From the NCBI GenBank assembly GCA_023954375.1, contig JAMLIC010000005.1, forward strand, positions 186,001 through 250,000: DNA of 64,000 bases, in the 5' to 3' direction. Position numbers and translations under genes: made by a program. Below the pieces are notes generated by a model that saw only the letters and a list, made by a program, of their open reading frames with translations, made no database searches and was not told the DNA's origin. Every line of letters starts with the position of its first letter. Within the stretch, counting starts at the first letter, position 1. This DNA is from Planctomycetota bacterium (GTDB taxonomy: Bacteria > Planctomycetota > J058). This document shows, in pieces, positions 25,994-37,409 of the stretch.

Positions 25994-26842
25994 TCAGTAG
26001 ATCGTCCGCGCCAGCTCCGACCGGTAGCGGTCCGACAGGGGGTCGCGCGCGCCCAGCGCGTAGAACACCTGGACCATGGCCTCGCGCGCCTTGCCCGCGC
26101 CGAGCTTCTTGTCGCGCCGCGCGGCCTCGAGCAGCGCCGCGAGCGCGTCCTCGTAGCGCCCCTCGGCCGCGAGCCGGCACCCCTCGCGGTAGCTCGCCTC
26201 CGCCGGCGAGGCGGGCGGGGCGCCGTCGCCCGCGGGCTCCTCGCAGGTCCGGCCCAGCGCGCGCAGGGCCAGGGCGGCCTCGAGGCGCTCCACCTCCTCG
26301 CGCGCCTCGACCCCGGGCGCGACCCGCCGCAGGAGGTCGCGCGCCTCGTCCTCCTGGCCGCGCGCGAGCGCCAGGCGAGCGAGGGTCACGGCGGCGCGCT
26401 CGTGCCGCGGGCGCGCCTCGAGGACGCGCCGCAGCGCCGCCTCGGCGCCGGCCGGGTCGGTCGCGGCCAGCGCCTGGGCCTCGAGCGCCTGCCGCTCGAC
26501 CTCGTCGGGCGCGACGCGGTCGAGCCAGCGGCGCAGCTCGGGGAGGGGCCTGGCGCCGACGAACGACTCCGTCGGGCGCCCGTCGCGGAAGGCGGTCACG
26601 GCCGGGACCGAGCGCACCTCGAAGCGCGCGGCGAGCCCGGGGCTCCGGTCGATGTCGACCTTCGCCAGGACGAACGCCCCCGCCCGCTCGCGGGCCAGCC
26701 CCTCGAGCAGGGGGCCGAGCACGCGGCACGGGCCGCACCACTGGGCCCAGAAGTCGACGACGACCGGGACCTGCCGCGAGCGCTCGACCACCTCCCGCTC
26801 GAACGCGGCGTCGTCGACGTCCGTCACCCAGGGGTCGCCCAT
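25994..26842 (-). CDS. Thioredoxin-TPR protein, CnoX-like
   Basis: A 282-aa protein. The N-terminal thioredoxin fold has active site WCGPC (C36, C39). From about residue 115 helical TPR-like repeats follow (ALRRVLEARPRHERAAVTLA and a second set near the C-terminus). This order matches CnoX/YbbN, a holdase and redox chaperone that protects proteins from oxidation and works with GroEL or DnaK. E. coli CnoX lacks the full CxxC, but others keep it. Its ATG shares one base with the stop of the pseudouridine synthase gene (TGATG). Confidence 0.9.
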   Translation of the reverse strand: MGDPWVTDVDDAAFEREVVERSRQVPVVVDFWAQWCGPCRVLGPLLEGLARERAGAFVLAKVDIDRSPGLAARFEVRSVPAVTAFRDGRPTESFVGARPLPELRRWLDRVAPDEVERQALEAQALAATDPAGAEAALRRVLEARPRHERAAVTLARLALARGQEDEARDLLRRVAPGVEAREEVERLEAALALRALGRTCEEPAGDGAPPASPAEASYREGCRLAAEGRYEDALAALLEAARRDKKLGAGKAREAMVQVFYALGARDPLSDRYRSELARTIY

Positions 26843-27807
26843 CAGGTCCTCCGCGCGCCTCGCCCCCGCCCCGGGCGCTCCCCGTCCATCCTATCGCCTG
26901 CTCGCCCCGGGGCCGGGCCGCCGCGCCCCCGCGCGAGGCGGGCCCACAGGCGCTTGAGGTCGCGCGGGAGCGGCGCCTCGAGGCGCAGCGGCGCGCCGGT
27001 GGTCGGGTGGTCCAGCGCGAGCCGGTGGGCGTGCAGGGCCAGCCGCGGCGCGCGCGGCCCGGCGCCGCCGTGGCGCGCGTCGCCGAGCACGGGGCAGCCG
27101 AGCGCCGCGAGGTGCAGGCGCACCTGGTGCATGCGCCCCGTCTCGGGCCAGGCGCGGACGAGCGCGGCGGCCGGCGCGCGCTCGACGACCTCGTAGCGGG
27201 TGCGCGCCTCCTTGCCGTCGACCGGGTCCGTGACCTCGCCCGCGTCCGAGGGCGGCCCGCCGGCGACGAGCGCCAGGTACTCCTTCGTCACGCGCCGCCC
27301 GGCGAAGGCGGCGACGAGCGCCTCGTGCGCCGCGGCGGAGCGGGCCACGAGCAGGAGGCCCGACGTGTCGCGGTCGAGGCGGTGGACGAGCCCCCACTCG
27401 CGCTCGGGGCCGAGGGCCAGGAGCTCCGGATGGCGGCCGACGAGCGCGTTGAGGACCGTGTCGGTGCCGTGCCCCGGGCCGGGGTGCATGGCCAGGCCGG
27501 GCGGCTTCCAGATGACGAGCAGGTCGGGGTCCTCGTGGACGGCGCGCAGCCGGAGGCGCCGGTTGGGCGCGGGCGGCCGCGCGGCGGCGGGCGGCGGCGG
27601 GAGCACGACGACCTCGTCGCCGCGCGCCACGCGGTCGCCGCGCGCCAGCGCCCGCTCGCCCACGCGCACGCGCCGCTGGCGCAGGAGCTTGGCCGCGTGG
27701 TCCGCCGAGGTCGGCAGCCGCCGCGCGAGCACCCGCTCGATCGCCCGCCCGTCGTCGGCGGGGCCGACGACGACCCGCCGCGGCGCGGGGACGTCCTCGC
27801 CGGTCAT
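26842..27807 (-). CDS. RluA-family rRNA pseudouridine synthase
   Basis: A 321-aa enzyme that isomerises uridine in RNA, probably 23S rRNA. An S4-like RNA-binding region lies at about 20-75, then the catalytic signature [13 protein letters not shown] with D145, and the later motif [14 protein letters not shown]. Length and domain order fit RluC/RluD, but the exact target site cannot be assigned. The start overlaps the SEC-C gene stop (ATGA). The C-terminal 30 residues are Arg/Gly-rich. Confidence 0.92.
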   Translation of the reverse strand: MTGEDVPAPRRVVVGPADDGRAIERVLARRLPTSADHAAKLLRQRRVRVGERALARGDRVARGDEVVVLPPPPAAARPPAPNRRLRLRAVHEDPDLLVIWKPPGLAMHPGPGHGTDTVLNALVGRHPELLALGPEREWGLVHRLDRDTSGLLLVARSAAAHEALVAAFAGRRVTKEYLALVAGGPPSDAGEVTDPVDGKEARTRYEVVERAPAAALVRAWPETGRMHQVRLHLAALGCPVLGDARHGGAGPRAPRLALHAHRLALDHPTTGAPLRLEAPLPRDLKRLWARLARGRGGPAPGRAGDRMDGERPGRGRGARRT

Positions 27808-29972
27808 CCGAGGCGCCGGATCGTGGCGTCGAGCTCGCGGCGGTTGATGAAGCTCACCACCTCGAGCTCGCCGCGCGCCGGCTGCAGCCGGAACAGCAGG
27901 CGGTGATGGATCCCCACGCGGGCGGAGCACAGGTCCGCGCGTCGGCGCAGGCGCTTCACCTGCCCCCACACCTGCGGGTCGCCGCCGGCCACGCCCGAGA
28001 CGACGCGGAGGGCGGCCCGGCCGAGCGCGCGGTCCGCGTCGCGGATCGCCGCCGCCGCGCCGTCGCTGAACACCGGCACGAGCGCCGGCCGCCGCTCGTC
28101 GGGCGCCTCGAGCGCCGGGCCCTCGTCCTCGTCGTCGTCCTCCCGGCGCCGCTCCACCTCCGTCGTCGGGCGGGCGCGCGCCTCCTCCTCCTCCTCGCGC
28201 GCGGCGCGCGCCGCCTCCAGCTCGCGGCGGAGCGCCCGGCGCTCCTCCTGGCTCTCGGCGAGGAGCGCCTTGAGCTCGTCGACCTTCTCGCGCAGCCGCG
28301 CCGCCTCGGCCGGGTCGCCGGGGCCCGCGGCCCGCGGCCGGGGGGCGGCGCCCTCGTCGCGCGCGCGGCTGCGCAGCCGGCGCACCTCGTCCTCGAGCTC
28401 CGACGCGCGCGTCGCCGCCTCGCGCAGCCGCTCGCGCAGCGTGTCGGCGTCGGCCTCGGGCTCGTCGCTCGTCTGCGTCGCGCGCCGCGGCTTCTGCTTG
28501 CGCTGCGCCTTCGCCTCGGCCGCGGCCCGCTCGCGGGCCGCGCGGTCGCGCACGAGCGCCTCGAGGACCTCCTGGTAGGGGTCTTCGGGCGGGAGGAGGA
28601 GCCGGTCGCGGACGCGCTCGACCTCGTCGAGCACCCACGCGCGCCGGTCGATGTCGGCCGGATCGAGGGCCGCGCGCGCGAAGAGGGCCCCGAGCGCGGG
28701 GTAGCGCAGGAGCACGCGCAGGGCGACCACGTCGGCCGCGCAGTCGGGCACGTCGTCGCGGAGGGCCGCGGCGGCCGCCTCCTCCAGCGAGGCGAGCGCC
28801 GCCGGGGCCGGGGCGGCGAGGGCGACGAGCAGGCGCATGGCCGGCGCCTCACGCAAGGCCGGCTCCATGCGCGCGACCTGCTCCTGCACCACGTCGTCCG
28901 CGCCGGCGTGCAGGGCGGACATGACGAGCTCCATGCGCCAGGCATCGGGCGGGGGCGCGCCGTCGCCCTCGACGGCGCCGGCCGCTCCCTCGTCGCTCGC
29001 GCCCGGGCCCTCGCCCGGGCCGCCGCCGCGGGCGCGCTCGACGAGCGCCTCCGCGAAGCGCGACGCCGGGCCCCACAGGCCGTGGTCGACGCACGCGCGG
29101 TAGGCCTCGGCCAGGGCGTCGACCCCGGGCAGCCGGTCCAGCTCGAGCCGCGCGACCTCATGGACGCGCAGCGCGCGGACCGCGTCGACGGTGAGCGCCC
29201 CGTCCGGGGCCGCCGGGGCCGCCGGCGCGGCCGCTGCGGCCTTGCCCTCGCAGCACTTCTTGAACTTCTTGCCGCTGCCGCACGGGCACGGGTCGTTGCG
29301 CCCGACCTTGCCCTCAGCCCGCAGCGGCGCCCCGTCCCCCTCGACCACGACGGGCGCCTCCTCCTCGGGGAGGAGCTGGAGCGGCGGTCCGCTCACGCGC
29401 CGGCGCAGGGCCACGAGGTCGAACGGCGCCTCGCCGGCGCGGTCGAGCTCGTGCAGCCAGCGCTCGGCGACGAGGTTCAGGTGCGGGTCGCGCAGGGTCC
29501 GGGCGCAGGTGGCGACCATGTCGCCCGACTCGGCATCGAGCTCGTCGCGCGCCAGGAGGCGCAGCTCGACCAGGAGCCCGGGGGGCGGCGCCGCGCCCTC
29601 GAGGAGGGCGGTCGCCAGGAGCAGGGCCAGGGCGCTCCCCGCCGCGTCGAGGCGCCGCGACCCCGCCGCCTCGACGAGCGCGGCCACGCGGTCGCCGGTC
29701 GCGGCGGCCACGAGCGCCTCGAGCGTCAGGTCGTCGACGAAGGGGAGCGCCGGGGCCACCCGCCGCGCGTCGGGGCGGCGCCCGGCCGCGGCCGCCGCCA
29801 GGAGCAGGGCGGCCGCGGCGTCGCCTTCGGCGCCGGCGAGCGCCGCGTCGATCGCCGCGTCGATCGCCGCGGCGTCCCCCGGCGCGGCGGCGACGCGCCG
29901 GCCCAGGTCCTCGATGGGCATCCGGATGAGCGGCGCCGCCCGCCCCAGGTCCAGCCACTGCGTCGCGTCCAC
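27804..29972 (-). CDS. SEC-C zinc protein with coiled coil and RelE-like end
   Basis: A 722-aa protein of unknown function. An alpha-helical N-terminal part (about 1-200) leads to a SEC-C zinc motif, [17 protein letters not shown] (225-241). Further helical repeats follow, then a charged coiled coil (about 480-610, rich in Glu, Arg and Ala). The last 85 residues ([12 protein letters not shown]...[12 protein letters not shown]...VSFINRREL) follow the pattern of the RelE/ParE toxin fold. SEC-C motifs bind zinc and often ribosome- or SecB-related partners. It starts with GTG and is co-translated with the pseudouridine synthase, so a ribosome-linked task is plausible. Confidence 0.75.
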   Translation of the reverse strand: MDATQWLDLGRAAPLIRMPIEDLGRRVAAAPGDAAAIDAAIDAALAGAEGDAAAALLLAAAAAGRRPDARRVAPALPFVDDLTLEALVAAATGDRVAALVEAAGSRRLDAAGSALALLLATALLEGAAPPPGLLVELRLLARDELDAESGDMVATCARTLRDPHLNLVAERWLHELDRAGEAPFDLVALRRRVSGPPLQLLPEEEAPVVVEGDGAPLRAEGKVGRNDPCPCGSGKKFKKCCEGKAAAAAPAAPAAPDGALTVDAVRALRVHEVARLELDRLPGVDALAEAYRACVDHGLWGPASRFAEALVERARGGGPGEGPGASDEGAAGAVEGDGAPPPDAWRMELVMSALHAGADDVVQEQVARMEPALREAPAMRLLVALAAPAPAALASLEEAAAAALRDDVPDCAADVVALRVLLRYPALGALFARAALDPADIDRRAWVLDEVERVRDRLLLPPEDPYQEVLEALVRDRAARERAAAEAKAQRKQKPRRATQTSDEPEADADTLRERLREAATRASELEDEVRRLRSRARDEGAAPRPRAAGPGDPAEAARLREKVDELKALLAESQEERRALRRELEAARAAREEEEEARARPTTEVERRREDDDEDEGPALEAPDERRPALVPVFSDGAAAAIRDADRALGRAALRVVSGVAGGDPQVWGQVKRLRRRADLCSARVGIHHRLLFRLQPARGELEVVSFINRRELDATIRRLG

Positions 29973-30028
29973 GGCACGACCATGCCACGACCGGGGCCCG
30001 GGCGGGAGGGATGGTCGTGCGCCGTCGC

Positions 30029-30505
30029 TCAGCCCTTGCGCGACTTGCCGGCGGGCGAACGCTTGCGGGAGGGCGCGCGCGTGCCCGAGGCGGGCTCCTT
30101 GCGGCTCGCGGCCTTCTTGCTGCGCGCGCCGCTGGGCTTCTTCCTGCGCCCGCCCGACGCCTTCGACTTCGCCCGCCCCGCGCTCGCGTCCTGCTTCGTG
30201 CCCGGGCGCCGCGGCGCCTTGCGCTCGCCCTGCCCCGACCCGGCGCGGCGCTTCGACGCCGCGGCCTTCTTGGTCGTCCCGCGCCGCCGCCGCTGGGCCC
30301 GGGCGGGCGACGCGCCGCCCTCCTCCTGGTCCGTCCCACCGGCCGCGGGCGCGTCGAGCTGCTCGTCGCGCGGGTCCACCTTCCGCTCCCCGCGCCGCTG
30401 CTCGGCCCCGCGCGCCCGCGCCGCCGCCTCCCGCCGCTCCACCTTCGTGGCCACCGTCGACTCCACCGCGCGCCCGAAGCGCGCCGCTCGGGTGCCCCCC
30501 TTCAC
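30029..30505 (-). CDS. Lys/Arg/Ala-rich basic protein, histone H1-like
   Basis: A protein of up to 158 aa made mostly of Lys, Arg, Ala, Gly and Ser, with repeated patterns such as [14 protein letters not shown] and [10 protein letters not shown]. Composition is like histone H1-type or Hc1-like nucleoid proteins. The start is uncertain: the GTG at 30505 has no good ribosome site, and later in-frame GTGs are possible. A DNA-binding role is inferred from charge alone. Confidence 0.5.
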   Translation of the reverse strand: MKGGTRAARFGRAVESTVATKVERREAAARARGAEQRRGERKVDPRDEQLDAPAAGGTDQEEGGASPARAQRRRRGTTKKAAASKRRAGSGQGERKAPRRPGTKQDASAGRAKSKASGGRRKKPSGARSKKAASRKEPASGTRAPSRKRSPAGKSRKG

Positions 30506-30605
30506 GGAGAGTCTAGAGGTCGCCGCGCGCAGGGCAATGGCCCGCCCCCGCGGCGCGCGGGGGGCGTCGCCCGCTCTCCCGCCTGCGGAGCGGAGTCCCG
30601 CCGCA

Positions 30606-32318
30606 TCAACGCCGCTCGAGCGCGCCGACGAGCCCGTCGTTTGCGTAGGCGCGCGCGCCGCGCCGCGTCGGGTCGGGCGCGAGGAAGCGGCCCAGCCCGG
30701 GCGCGTAGGGGCGGCCGCCGACGAGCACGAGGCCCGCCGCGCGGTCGACCTCGCGGCCCGCGAAGAAGAGGGGCAGCGGCGGGCCGGGGTCCGCGAGCGC
30801 CTCCCCGCGCCGGCCGAACGCGGCGCGCGCGACGAGGCGGCCGGCGGCGTCGGTGTAGGCCACGACGCTCCCGCGCCCGTCGTCGTGCAGGAACAGCCAC
30901 GCGCCGTCGACCCGCGAGGCGAGCGGCGGCGCCGCCTCCGGCGCGTCGGGGTCGAGGACGTCGATGCGCGCCCGCCCGCCCGGCCCGAGCGTCGCGCGCA
31001 CGAGCCAGGGCTCGACCACGCGGACGAGGCCCGCCTCGTCCGCCCTCGACGCCGGCCGCCCCTCGTCGGTCCAGCCATAGGCGACGACCTCGACGCTCGC
31101 GCCGCGCCGCTCCGCGCGCGCGAGGCGGCCGGCGGCGTCCCAGGCGTAGCGCACGACCCAGGCCGGGCCCGCGTCGCCGGGCGGCCCCTCGACCTCGACC
31201 ACGCGGCCGGCCGCGTCGTGGCGCAGGCGCAGGTCGCCCGCCGCCACGAGGCGGCCGGCGGCGTCGACCGTCCACCACGCGACGGCGTCGCCGCGCGCGA
31301 CGCGTCCTCCGTCCGGACCGTCGGCCAGATCGTCGTCCGGGTCCGGCTCGTCGTCGCGCCGCGGCGCCGGCGGGAGCGGCCCGCCGGGGCCGATGTGCGT
31401 GACCGCCGGCGCGCCGTCCGCCTCGTAAGCCAGCGTCGTGCCGACGCCGTTGCTGCGGGCGACGCCCACCCGCCGGCCGCGCGCGTCGCGCGTGAAGACC
31501 ACGCGGCCGAACGGCCCCGTGACCTCGCGCGCACGCCCGGCGGCGTCCCGGGTCACCGCGAAGTCGCCCCAGGGCGAGGCGAGGGCCAGCCCGTCGGGCG
31601 TGGCGCGGGCGAGCGCCCGCTCGCCGGGGCCCCAGGCGTGCTCGACGCCCTCTCCCCGCCGCCACGTCCAGCGCGCGCCGTCGTCGGTCTCCGCCGCGGC
31701 GCCGGCGTCCCACCACGTGTAGCGCCGCGCGCCGCCGGGCGCCTCCAGGCGCGCGACCCGGCCGCGCGCGTCGCGCCGGACGGCGAGGAGGCGCCCGGTC
31801 GCGCCGGCGACGCTCGTCACCCGCCCCTCGACGACCTCGTACGCCCGCGCGCGGCGGCCCTCGACGTCGACGCGCGCCAGGTCGCCCCGGGCCGTGTAGG
31901 CGTAGCGCACGTCGATCAGGTGCCCGCGCGCGCGCGCGACCCGGCCACCCTCGAGCAGGAGGTCGACCGCGGCGTCGTCGGGGGCCCACACCCGCACGCG
32001 GCCTGCCGACCACGCGGCGCGCAGGGCGCCCCACGCGATCGGGCGCCCTGCCGCGTCGAAGCGCGCGCCGGCGAGGCCGTCGCCCGGCCGCGCGTCGAGC
32101 CACGTGCGCCACCCGCGTCCGAAGAGCCCCTCGCGCGCGTCGCCGTCGACCCGCGTCCGCGCGAGGGCGAGGTCGCCGCGGCGCAGGTCCTCCTCCTCGA
32201 GCGTCAGGGCGCCGTCGAGGGAGACGCGCGCCACGAGGCCCTCGCCGGGGCGGAGAGGCGGCAGCTCCTGCGCGCCGGCGGTCGAGCAGAGCAGGACGAG
32301 CGGGACGAGCACGCGCAC
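30606..32318 (-). CDS. RHS/YD-repeat secreted protein
   Basis: A 570-aa protein with a signal peptide (VRVLVPLVLLCSTAGA) and many degenerate YD/RHS repeats (DAAGRVVEVEG, DARGRRVGVARSNG, WDAAGRLARAE). It ends with the RHS core pattern GLVLVGGRPYAPGLGRFLA and ARAYANDG. No toxin domain follows the core, and the gene is short for an Rhs protein. The GTG at 32318 is chosen because AGAGGTG lies 5 bp upstream. It may be a surface or periplasmic beta-cage protein. Confidence 0.85.
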   Translation of the reverse strand: MRVLVPLVLLCSTAGAQELPPLRPGEGLVARVSLDGALTLEEEDLRRGDLALARTRVDGDAREGLFGRGWRTWLDARPGDGLAGARFDAAGRPIAWGALRAAWSAGRVRVWAPDDAAVDLLLEGGRVARARGHLIDVRYAYTARGDLARVDVEGRRARAYEVVEGRVTSVAGATGRLLAVRRDARGRVARLEAPGGARRYTWWDAGAAAETDDGARWTWRRGEGVEHAWGPGERALARATPDGLALASPWGDFAVTRDAAGRAREVTGPFGRVVFTRDARGRRVGVARSNGVGTTLAYEADGAPAVTHIGPGGPLPPAPRRDDEPDPDDDLADGPDGGRVARGDAVAWWTVDAAGRLVAAGDLRLRHDAAGRVVEVEGPPGDAGPAWVVRYAWDAAGRLARAERRGASVEVVAYGWTDEGRPASRADEAGLVRVVEPWLVRATLGPGGRARIDVLDPDAPEAAPPLASRVDGAWLFLHDDGRGSVVAYTDAAGRLVARAAFGRRGEALADPGPPLPLFFAGREVDRAAGLVLVGGRPYAPGLGRFLAPDPTRRGARAYANDGLVGALERR

Positions 32319-32351
32319 GGAGCACCTCTCGCGAGGCCTCCGGAAACACGC

Positions 32352-32379
32352 GAGGGGCCGCCACAAGCGACGGCCCCTC
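32352..32379 (-). terminator. Hairpin after the Cys/His lipoprotein gene
   Basis: A perfect 9-bp inverted repeat, GAGGGGCCG and CGGCCCCTC, with a 10-nt loop lies between the lipoprotein stop (32448) and the RHS start (32318). There is no U run on the minus-strand side, so it may be a terminator or an RNA-stabilising hairpin. Confidence 0.6.
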
Positions 32380-32447
32380 GGTGGAGATGGGCGGGCGGCG
32401 CCCCTCGCGGCGCAGGCCGGCGGGCAAGGGCTGCCCGCCGGCTCGGC

Positions 32448-33389
32448 TCAGATCCTGCCGCGCGACGTGCGGCCGCGCGTCGGGGACGCGTGGCGCGGAG
32501 CGGGCGGCGGGGGCGGGGCCGCGTAGCGCGGCGCGCGCGGCGGCGCGACGACCCGCGGCGGCGGGGGGCACGGGGCGACCACGCGCGGGCGGGGCGCGAC
32601 GACCACGCGCGCCGGGCGGGCCACGACGACGCGGGGCCGGGGCGCGACGATCACCGGCGCGAAGAAGGCGCAGCCGCGGCCGCACAGGTGGCGCATGTGA
32701 CCGTGGGGGTAGGTCGCGCACGGGTCCGCGCCCAGCCGCAGCTCGAAGCGGCCGCTGCTCGAGCGCAGGTAGAGCCCCTGGCAGCCCGAGAAGCAGCGGT
32801 GCCGGAAGTGGCCGTGCGGCCAGGCGTAGAGGCTGCAGCTCGCCGCGCAGACGTGGCGGGCGTGGCCGTGCGCGTAGACGGTCACCTGCACGGGCTGCGG
32901 GGGCGGCTGGTAGTAGACCGGCGCGGCGGTCGAGGCGACGTAGGTCGGAGGCGGCGCCGTCGACGCGGCGTAGGTCGGCGCGGGCGGCGGCGGGGTGTAG
33001 GCGGGCTGGGCCGGCCGCGGCGAGAGGACGTCGTGCACCTCGTCGACCGTGAGCGAGCGCCGCGTCGTCGTCGCGGGCGCCGCGTAGGCGTAGTCGCGGG
33101 CCGGGGGGCGCGCCGGCGCGTAGGCGCCGCAGCTCGTGTCGCAGCGGTGGTCCGCGTGCCCGTGCGGGTAGACGTCCGGCCAGTAGGTGTCGCAGCGGGC
33201 GTCGCAGCGGTGGCGCGGGTCGCCGTGGACGTAGGCCGCGGCCGGGAACGCCTGGGGCCGGGGCTGACGCGCCGCGCGGCGGCCGGCGACCGGCTCGCTC
33301 TGCATGTGGACCTCGTAGGCGACGCGCTGCGTCCGGCAGCCGGCGGTGCACAGGGCGACGACGGCGAGCGCGACGGGCCAGCGGGACAT
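32448..33389 (-). CDS. Lipoprotein with five His/Cys repeats
   Basis: A 313-aa protein with lipobox TAGC (lipidated Cys18), so it is probably anchored to a membrane outside the cytoplasm. It holds five copies of a 14-residue motif [YW]-x-H-G-[HD]-x-x-H-x-C-x-x-x-C at 53-66, 74-87, 172-185, 190-203 and 227-240. Pro/Ala/Tyr-rich spacers and a Pro/Val/Arg-rich tail separate them. Every copy keeps His3, His8, Cys10 and Cys14 with fixed spacing, the arrangement expected of a metal site (Zn, Cu or Ni). I do not recognise the family. It has GGAGGCGCCC before its ATG and its own likely promoter and terminator. Confidence 0.85.
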   Translation of the reverse strand: MSRWPVALAVVALCTAGCRTQRVAYEVHMQSEPVAGRRAARQPRPQAFPAAAYVHGDPRHRCDARCDTYWPDVYPHGHADHRCDTSCGAYAPARPPARDYAYAAPATTTRRSLTVDEVHDVLSPRPAQPAYTPPPPAPTYAASTAPPPTYVASTAAPVYYQPPPQPVQVTVYAHGHARHVCAASCSLYAWPHGHFRHRCFSGCQGLYLRSSSGRFELRLGADPCATYPHGHMRHLCGRGCAFFAPVIVAPRPRVVVARPARVVVAPRPRVVAPCPPPPRVVAPPRAPRYAAPPPPPAPRHASPTRGRTSRGRI

Positions 33390-33423
33390 GGGCGCCTCCA
33401 GGGGTTAAGCGCTCGACCCTCCC

Positions 33424-33453
33424 ATCCTATTCATCTCGGCCCGGCTCTGCCAA
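33424..33453 (-). promoter_or_regulatory. Sigma-70-like promoter of the His/Cys lipoprotein
   Basis: On the minus strand TTGGCA (33448-33453) is followed after 18 bp by TAGGAT (33424-33429). A transcript would start near 33417, about 28 nt before the ATG, with room for the GGAGGCG ribosome site. Confidence 0.5.
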
Positions 33454-33485
33454 AGCGCTGCTCGGGAGTGACTTGCGGTCAGCCG

Positions 33486-35585
<2,100 letters not shown>

Positions 35586-35624
35586 CGTGCTCGGCGCGCC
35601 GGCGGCGCGCCAGCGCGGGGGCGC

Positions 35625-35798
35625 TCACGGCGCGTGCAGCTCCTCCCAGGTCTCGCGCAGCGCCGGCCAGATCACCTGGTGGACGAGGAGGCCGCTGAAG
35701 GCGCAGCCGAGGGCCAGCGCCACGAGGGTCAGCAGCAGGGCGCGGCACGCGCGGGGGCGCTCCTGCGGCGGCTCCTCCTGCCGGGGCGGCGCGCTCAC
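35625..35798 (-). CDS. Small single-pass membrane protein
   Basis: A 57-aa protein with one membrane helix (ALLLTLVALALGCAFSGLLV) and short charged ends. The GTG start has a full GGAGGTGGATC ribosome site, which makes this small gene credible. It lies 39 bp upstream of the kinase gene on the same strand and may be part of its operon. The family is not recognised. Confidence 0.6.
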   Translation of the reverse strand: MSAPPRQEEPPQERPRACRALLLTLVALALGCAFSGLLVHQVIWPALRETWEELHAP

Positions 35799-35895
35799 GA
35801 TCCACCTCCGCGCCCCCCGCCCGCCGTCGGCCCCGGGGCGGGAGGCGCCGCCGGCTCGCGCGCGGCGCGCCTCCCGCCCCACGCTGGCGCGGCGC

Positions 35896-36609
35896 TCAGG
35901 GGCGCGCCGGGTGACGACGGCGCGCCGCGACCTGCTGCCGCTTCTTCTCCTCGGCCGCGTCCTCGACCGACGCCAGCCACACGGGCATGCCGAAGAGCGC
36001 CATGTAGGCGACGACGATGACGGCGCCGACGCCGAGCAGCTGCGGGTTGAAGACCGCCGCGGCGAGCGCCAGGGCCATGACGAGGATGATCGCGGCGATG
36101 CGCCCGATCACCTTGATGCCTGCGCGCTGCGGCGCCGTGAAGAGCTCGGCGCGCCCGACCTCGCCCTCCTCGAGCGCGGGCCCGGGCCCTGGCACCGCCG
36201 CGCCGACCGGCGGCAGCGGCTCGGTCGTCGCCCCGGCGCGCCGCGCGACGCCCTCGTGGTCGACGGTCGCGTCGCCGCGGTCGTCCGTCGCCGTCGACTC
36301 GTCGCCCGCGACCACGTGGAACCCGACCTCGCCGTGGCGCGGCGCGGGCGCGGCGTGGCGGCCTTGCCAGCGCCGCCGCTCGACCCACGTGACGAGCATG
36401 AGCCCCGCGTAGGCGAGGGCGGCGAAGACCGCCGGCAGGAGCAGCGTGCCCAGCAGCGGGAACACGGCGAGGACGGCCGTGAGCGCGAGCGAGATCACGA
36501 GGACGACGCGGAGGACCTGCCGCAGCCCCTCGAGGGCCGGCGCCTCCTCGCGCTCCTCGGCCGTCGGCGGGATCTGCCGGACCGGCGGACGTTCTGCGAC
36601 CCTGGCCAT
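35896..36609 (-). CDS. Four-helix membrane protein, unknown
   Basis: A 237-aa protein with two pairs of hydrophobic helices (near 35-80 and 175-220) separated by an acidic, probably cytoplasmic, loop of about 90 residues. The C-terminus is Arg/Lys-rich. The ATG at 36609 is preceded by GGAGAGGGAG; an in-frame codon upstream at 36645 has poorer support. No conserved family motif is recognised. Confidence 0.65.
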   Translation of the reverse strand: MARVAERPPVRQIPPTAEEREEAPALEGLRQVLRVVLVISLALTAVLAVFPLLGTLLLPAVFAALAYAGLMLVTWVERRRWQGRHAAPAPRHGEVGFHVVAGDESTATDDRGDATVDHEGVARRAGATTEPLPPVGAAVPGPGPALEEGEVGRAELFTAPQRAGIKVIGRIAAIILVMALALAAAVFNPQLLGVGAVIVVAYMALFGMPVWLASVEDAAEEKKRQQVAARRRHPARP

Positions 36610-36739
36610 GACTCCCTCTCCTCTCGGGTGCGAAGAGAGGTGCAAGGGGCGAGCCGCGCCGCCGGGCGACCTCTCCGTCGACCCGCGCGCCGCGCGCGTC
36701 CCGTCGCCTGGCGGCCGGGGCGCGCGCGGGCCAGCGCTG

Positions 36740-37378
36740 TCACCGGCCGTGGTCCCAGGCGATCAGGTGCAGCCGCCACGCCCACGCCCCGGCCGCCGCC
36801 AGGGCGAGCGCCGCCGCGCCCCACGCGCGCGTCCGCCAGGGACCGGCCCCGCCGAGCAGGGCGCCGACCGCCGCGGCCGGCCAGAGGAGCAGGACCTCCC
36901 AGGCCAGCACGGGCAGCCCGTGCGCCAGGAAGCCGACGAGGCCGATGGGCGACACCGGGATCGGCTGGCGCGGCCAGAAGTGCCGCGTGTCCGAGAACGG
37001 CACGAGCAGCCCGACGCCCTCGCCGCCGTCCGTGAGCATGTCGAGGAGGCCGTGCGACGCGGCGGCGACGACGAGGAGCGCGAGGTCGAGGCCGCCGGGC
37101 CGCGCGCCCTCGACGCCCCGGAGGAGGCGGCGCAGGAGCAGCCACGCGCCGAGGCCGAGCACGACGGCGCCGAGGAGCGAGTGGCTGGCGCCGCGGTGGC
37201 CGAGCGGGTGGGCGTAGGGGATCCCGAGCGTGAACGCCAGCACATCGAGGTCGGGGAGCATGGCCACCACGACGCAGGCGCGCTCGCGCGCGGCGGCCAG
37301 CGCGGGGGCCGGCGAGCGCGGCCGCGCGGCCCGCGCGAGCCCCCAGGCGACGGCGGCGTGGGTCATGACGGTGGGCAC
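36740..37378 (-). CDS. DUF457/YdjM-type membrane metal-dependent hydrolase
   Basis: A 212-aa membrane protein with the pattern MTHAAVAWGLARA, then MLPDLDVLAF, GHRGASHSLLGA and ASHGLLDMLTDGG. These His/Asp motifs, placed at helix ends, match the DUF457 family (YdjM-like, annotated as membrane-bound metal-dependent hydrolases). The GTG at 37378 is preferred over the ATG at 37366 since AGAGGA lies just upstream. It is divergent from the diacylglycerol kinase-like gene with a 31-bp gap. Confidence 0.85.
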   Translation of the reverse strand: MPTVMTHAAVAWGLARAARPRSPAPALAAARERACVVVAMLPDLDVLAFTLGIPYAHPLGHRGASHSLLGAVVLGLGAWLLLRRLLRGVEGARPGGLDLALLVVAAASHGLLDMLTDGGEGVGLLVPFSDTRHFWPRQPIPVSPIGLVGFLAHGLPVLAWEVLLLWPAAAVGALLGGAGPWRTRAWGAAALALAAAGAWAWRLHLIAWDHGR

Positions 37379-37397
37379 GGGTCCTCTTCCAACATCA

Positions 37398-37403
37398 TAG
37401 AAT
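37398..37403 (+). promoter_or_regulatory. -10 element TAGAAT, probable leaderless start
   Basis: TAGAAT lies only 6 bp before the GTG at 37410 and no ribosome site is present, so transcription would begin at or next to the start codon. No clear -35 element is seen. Similar layouts occur before ribD and the gene at 53028. Confidence 0.45.
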
Positions 37404-37409
37404 CCCCCC

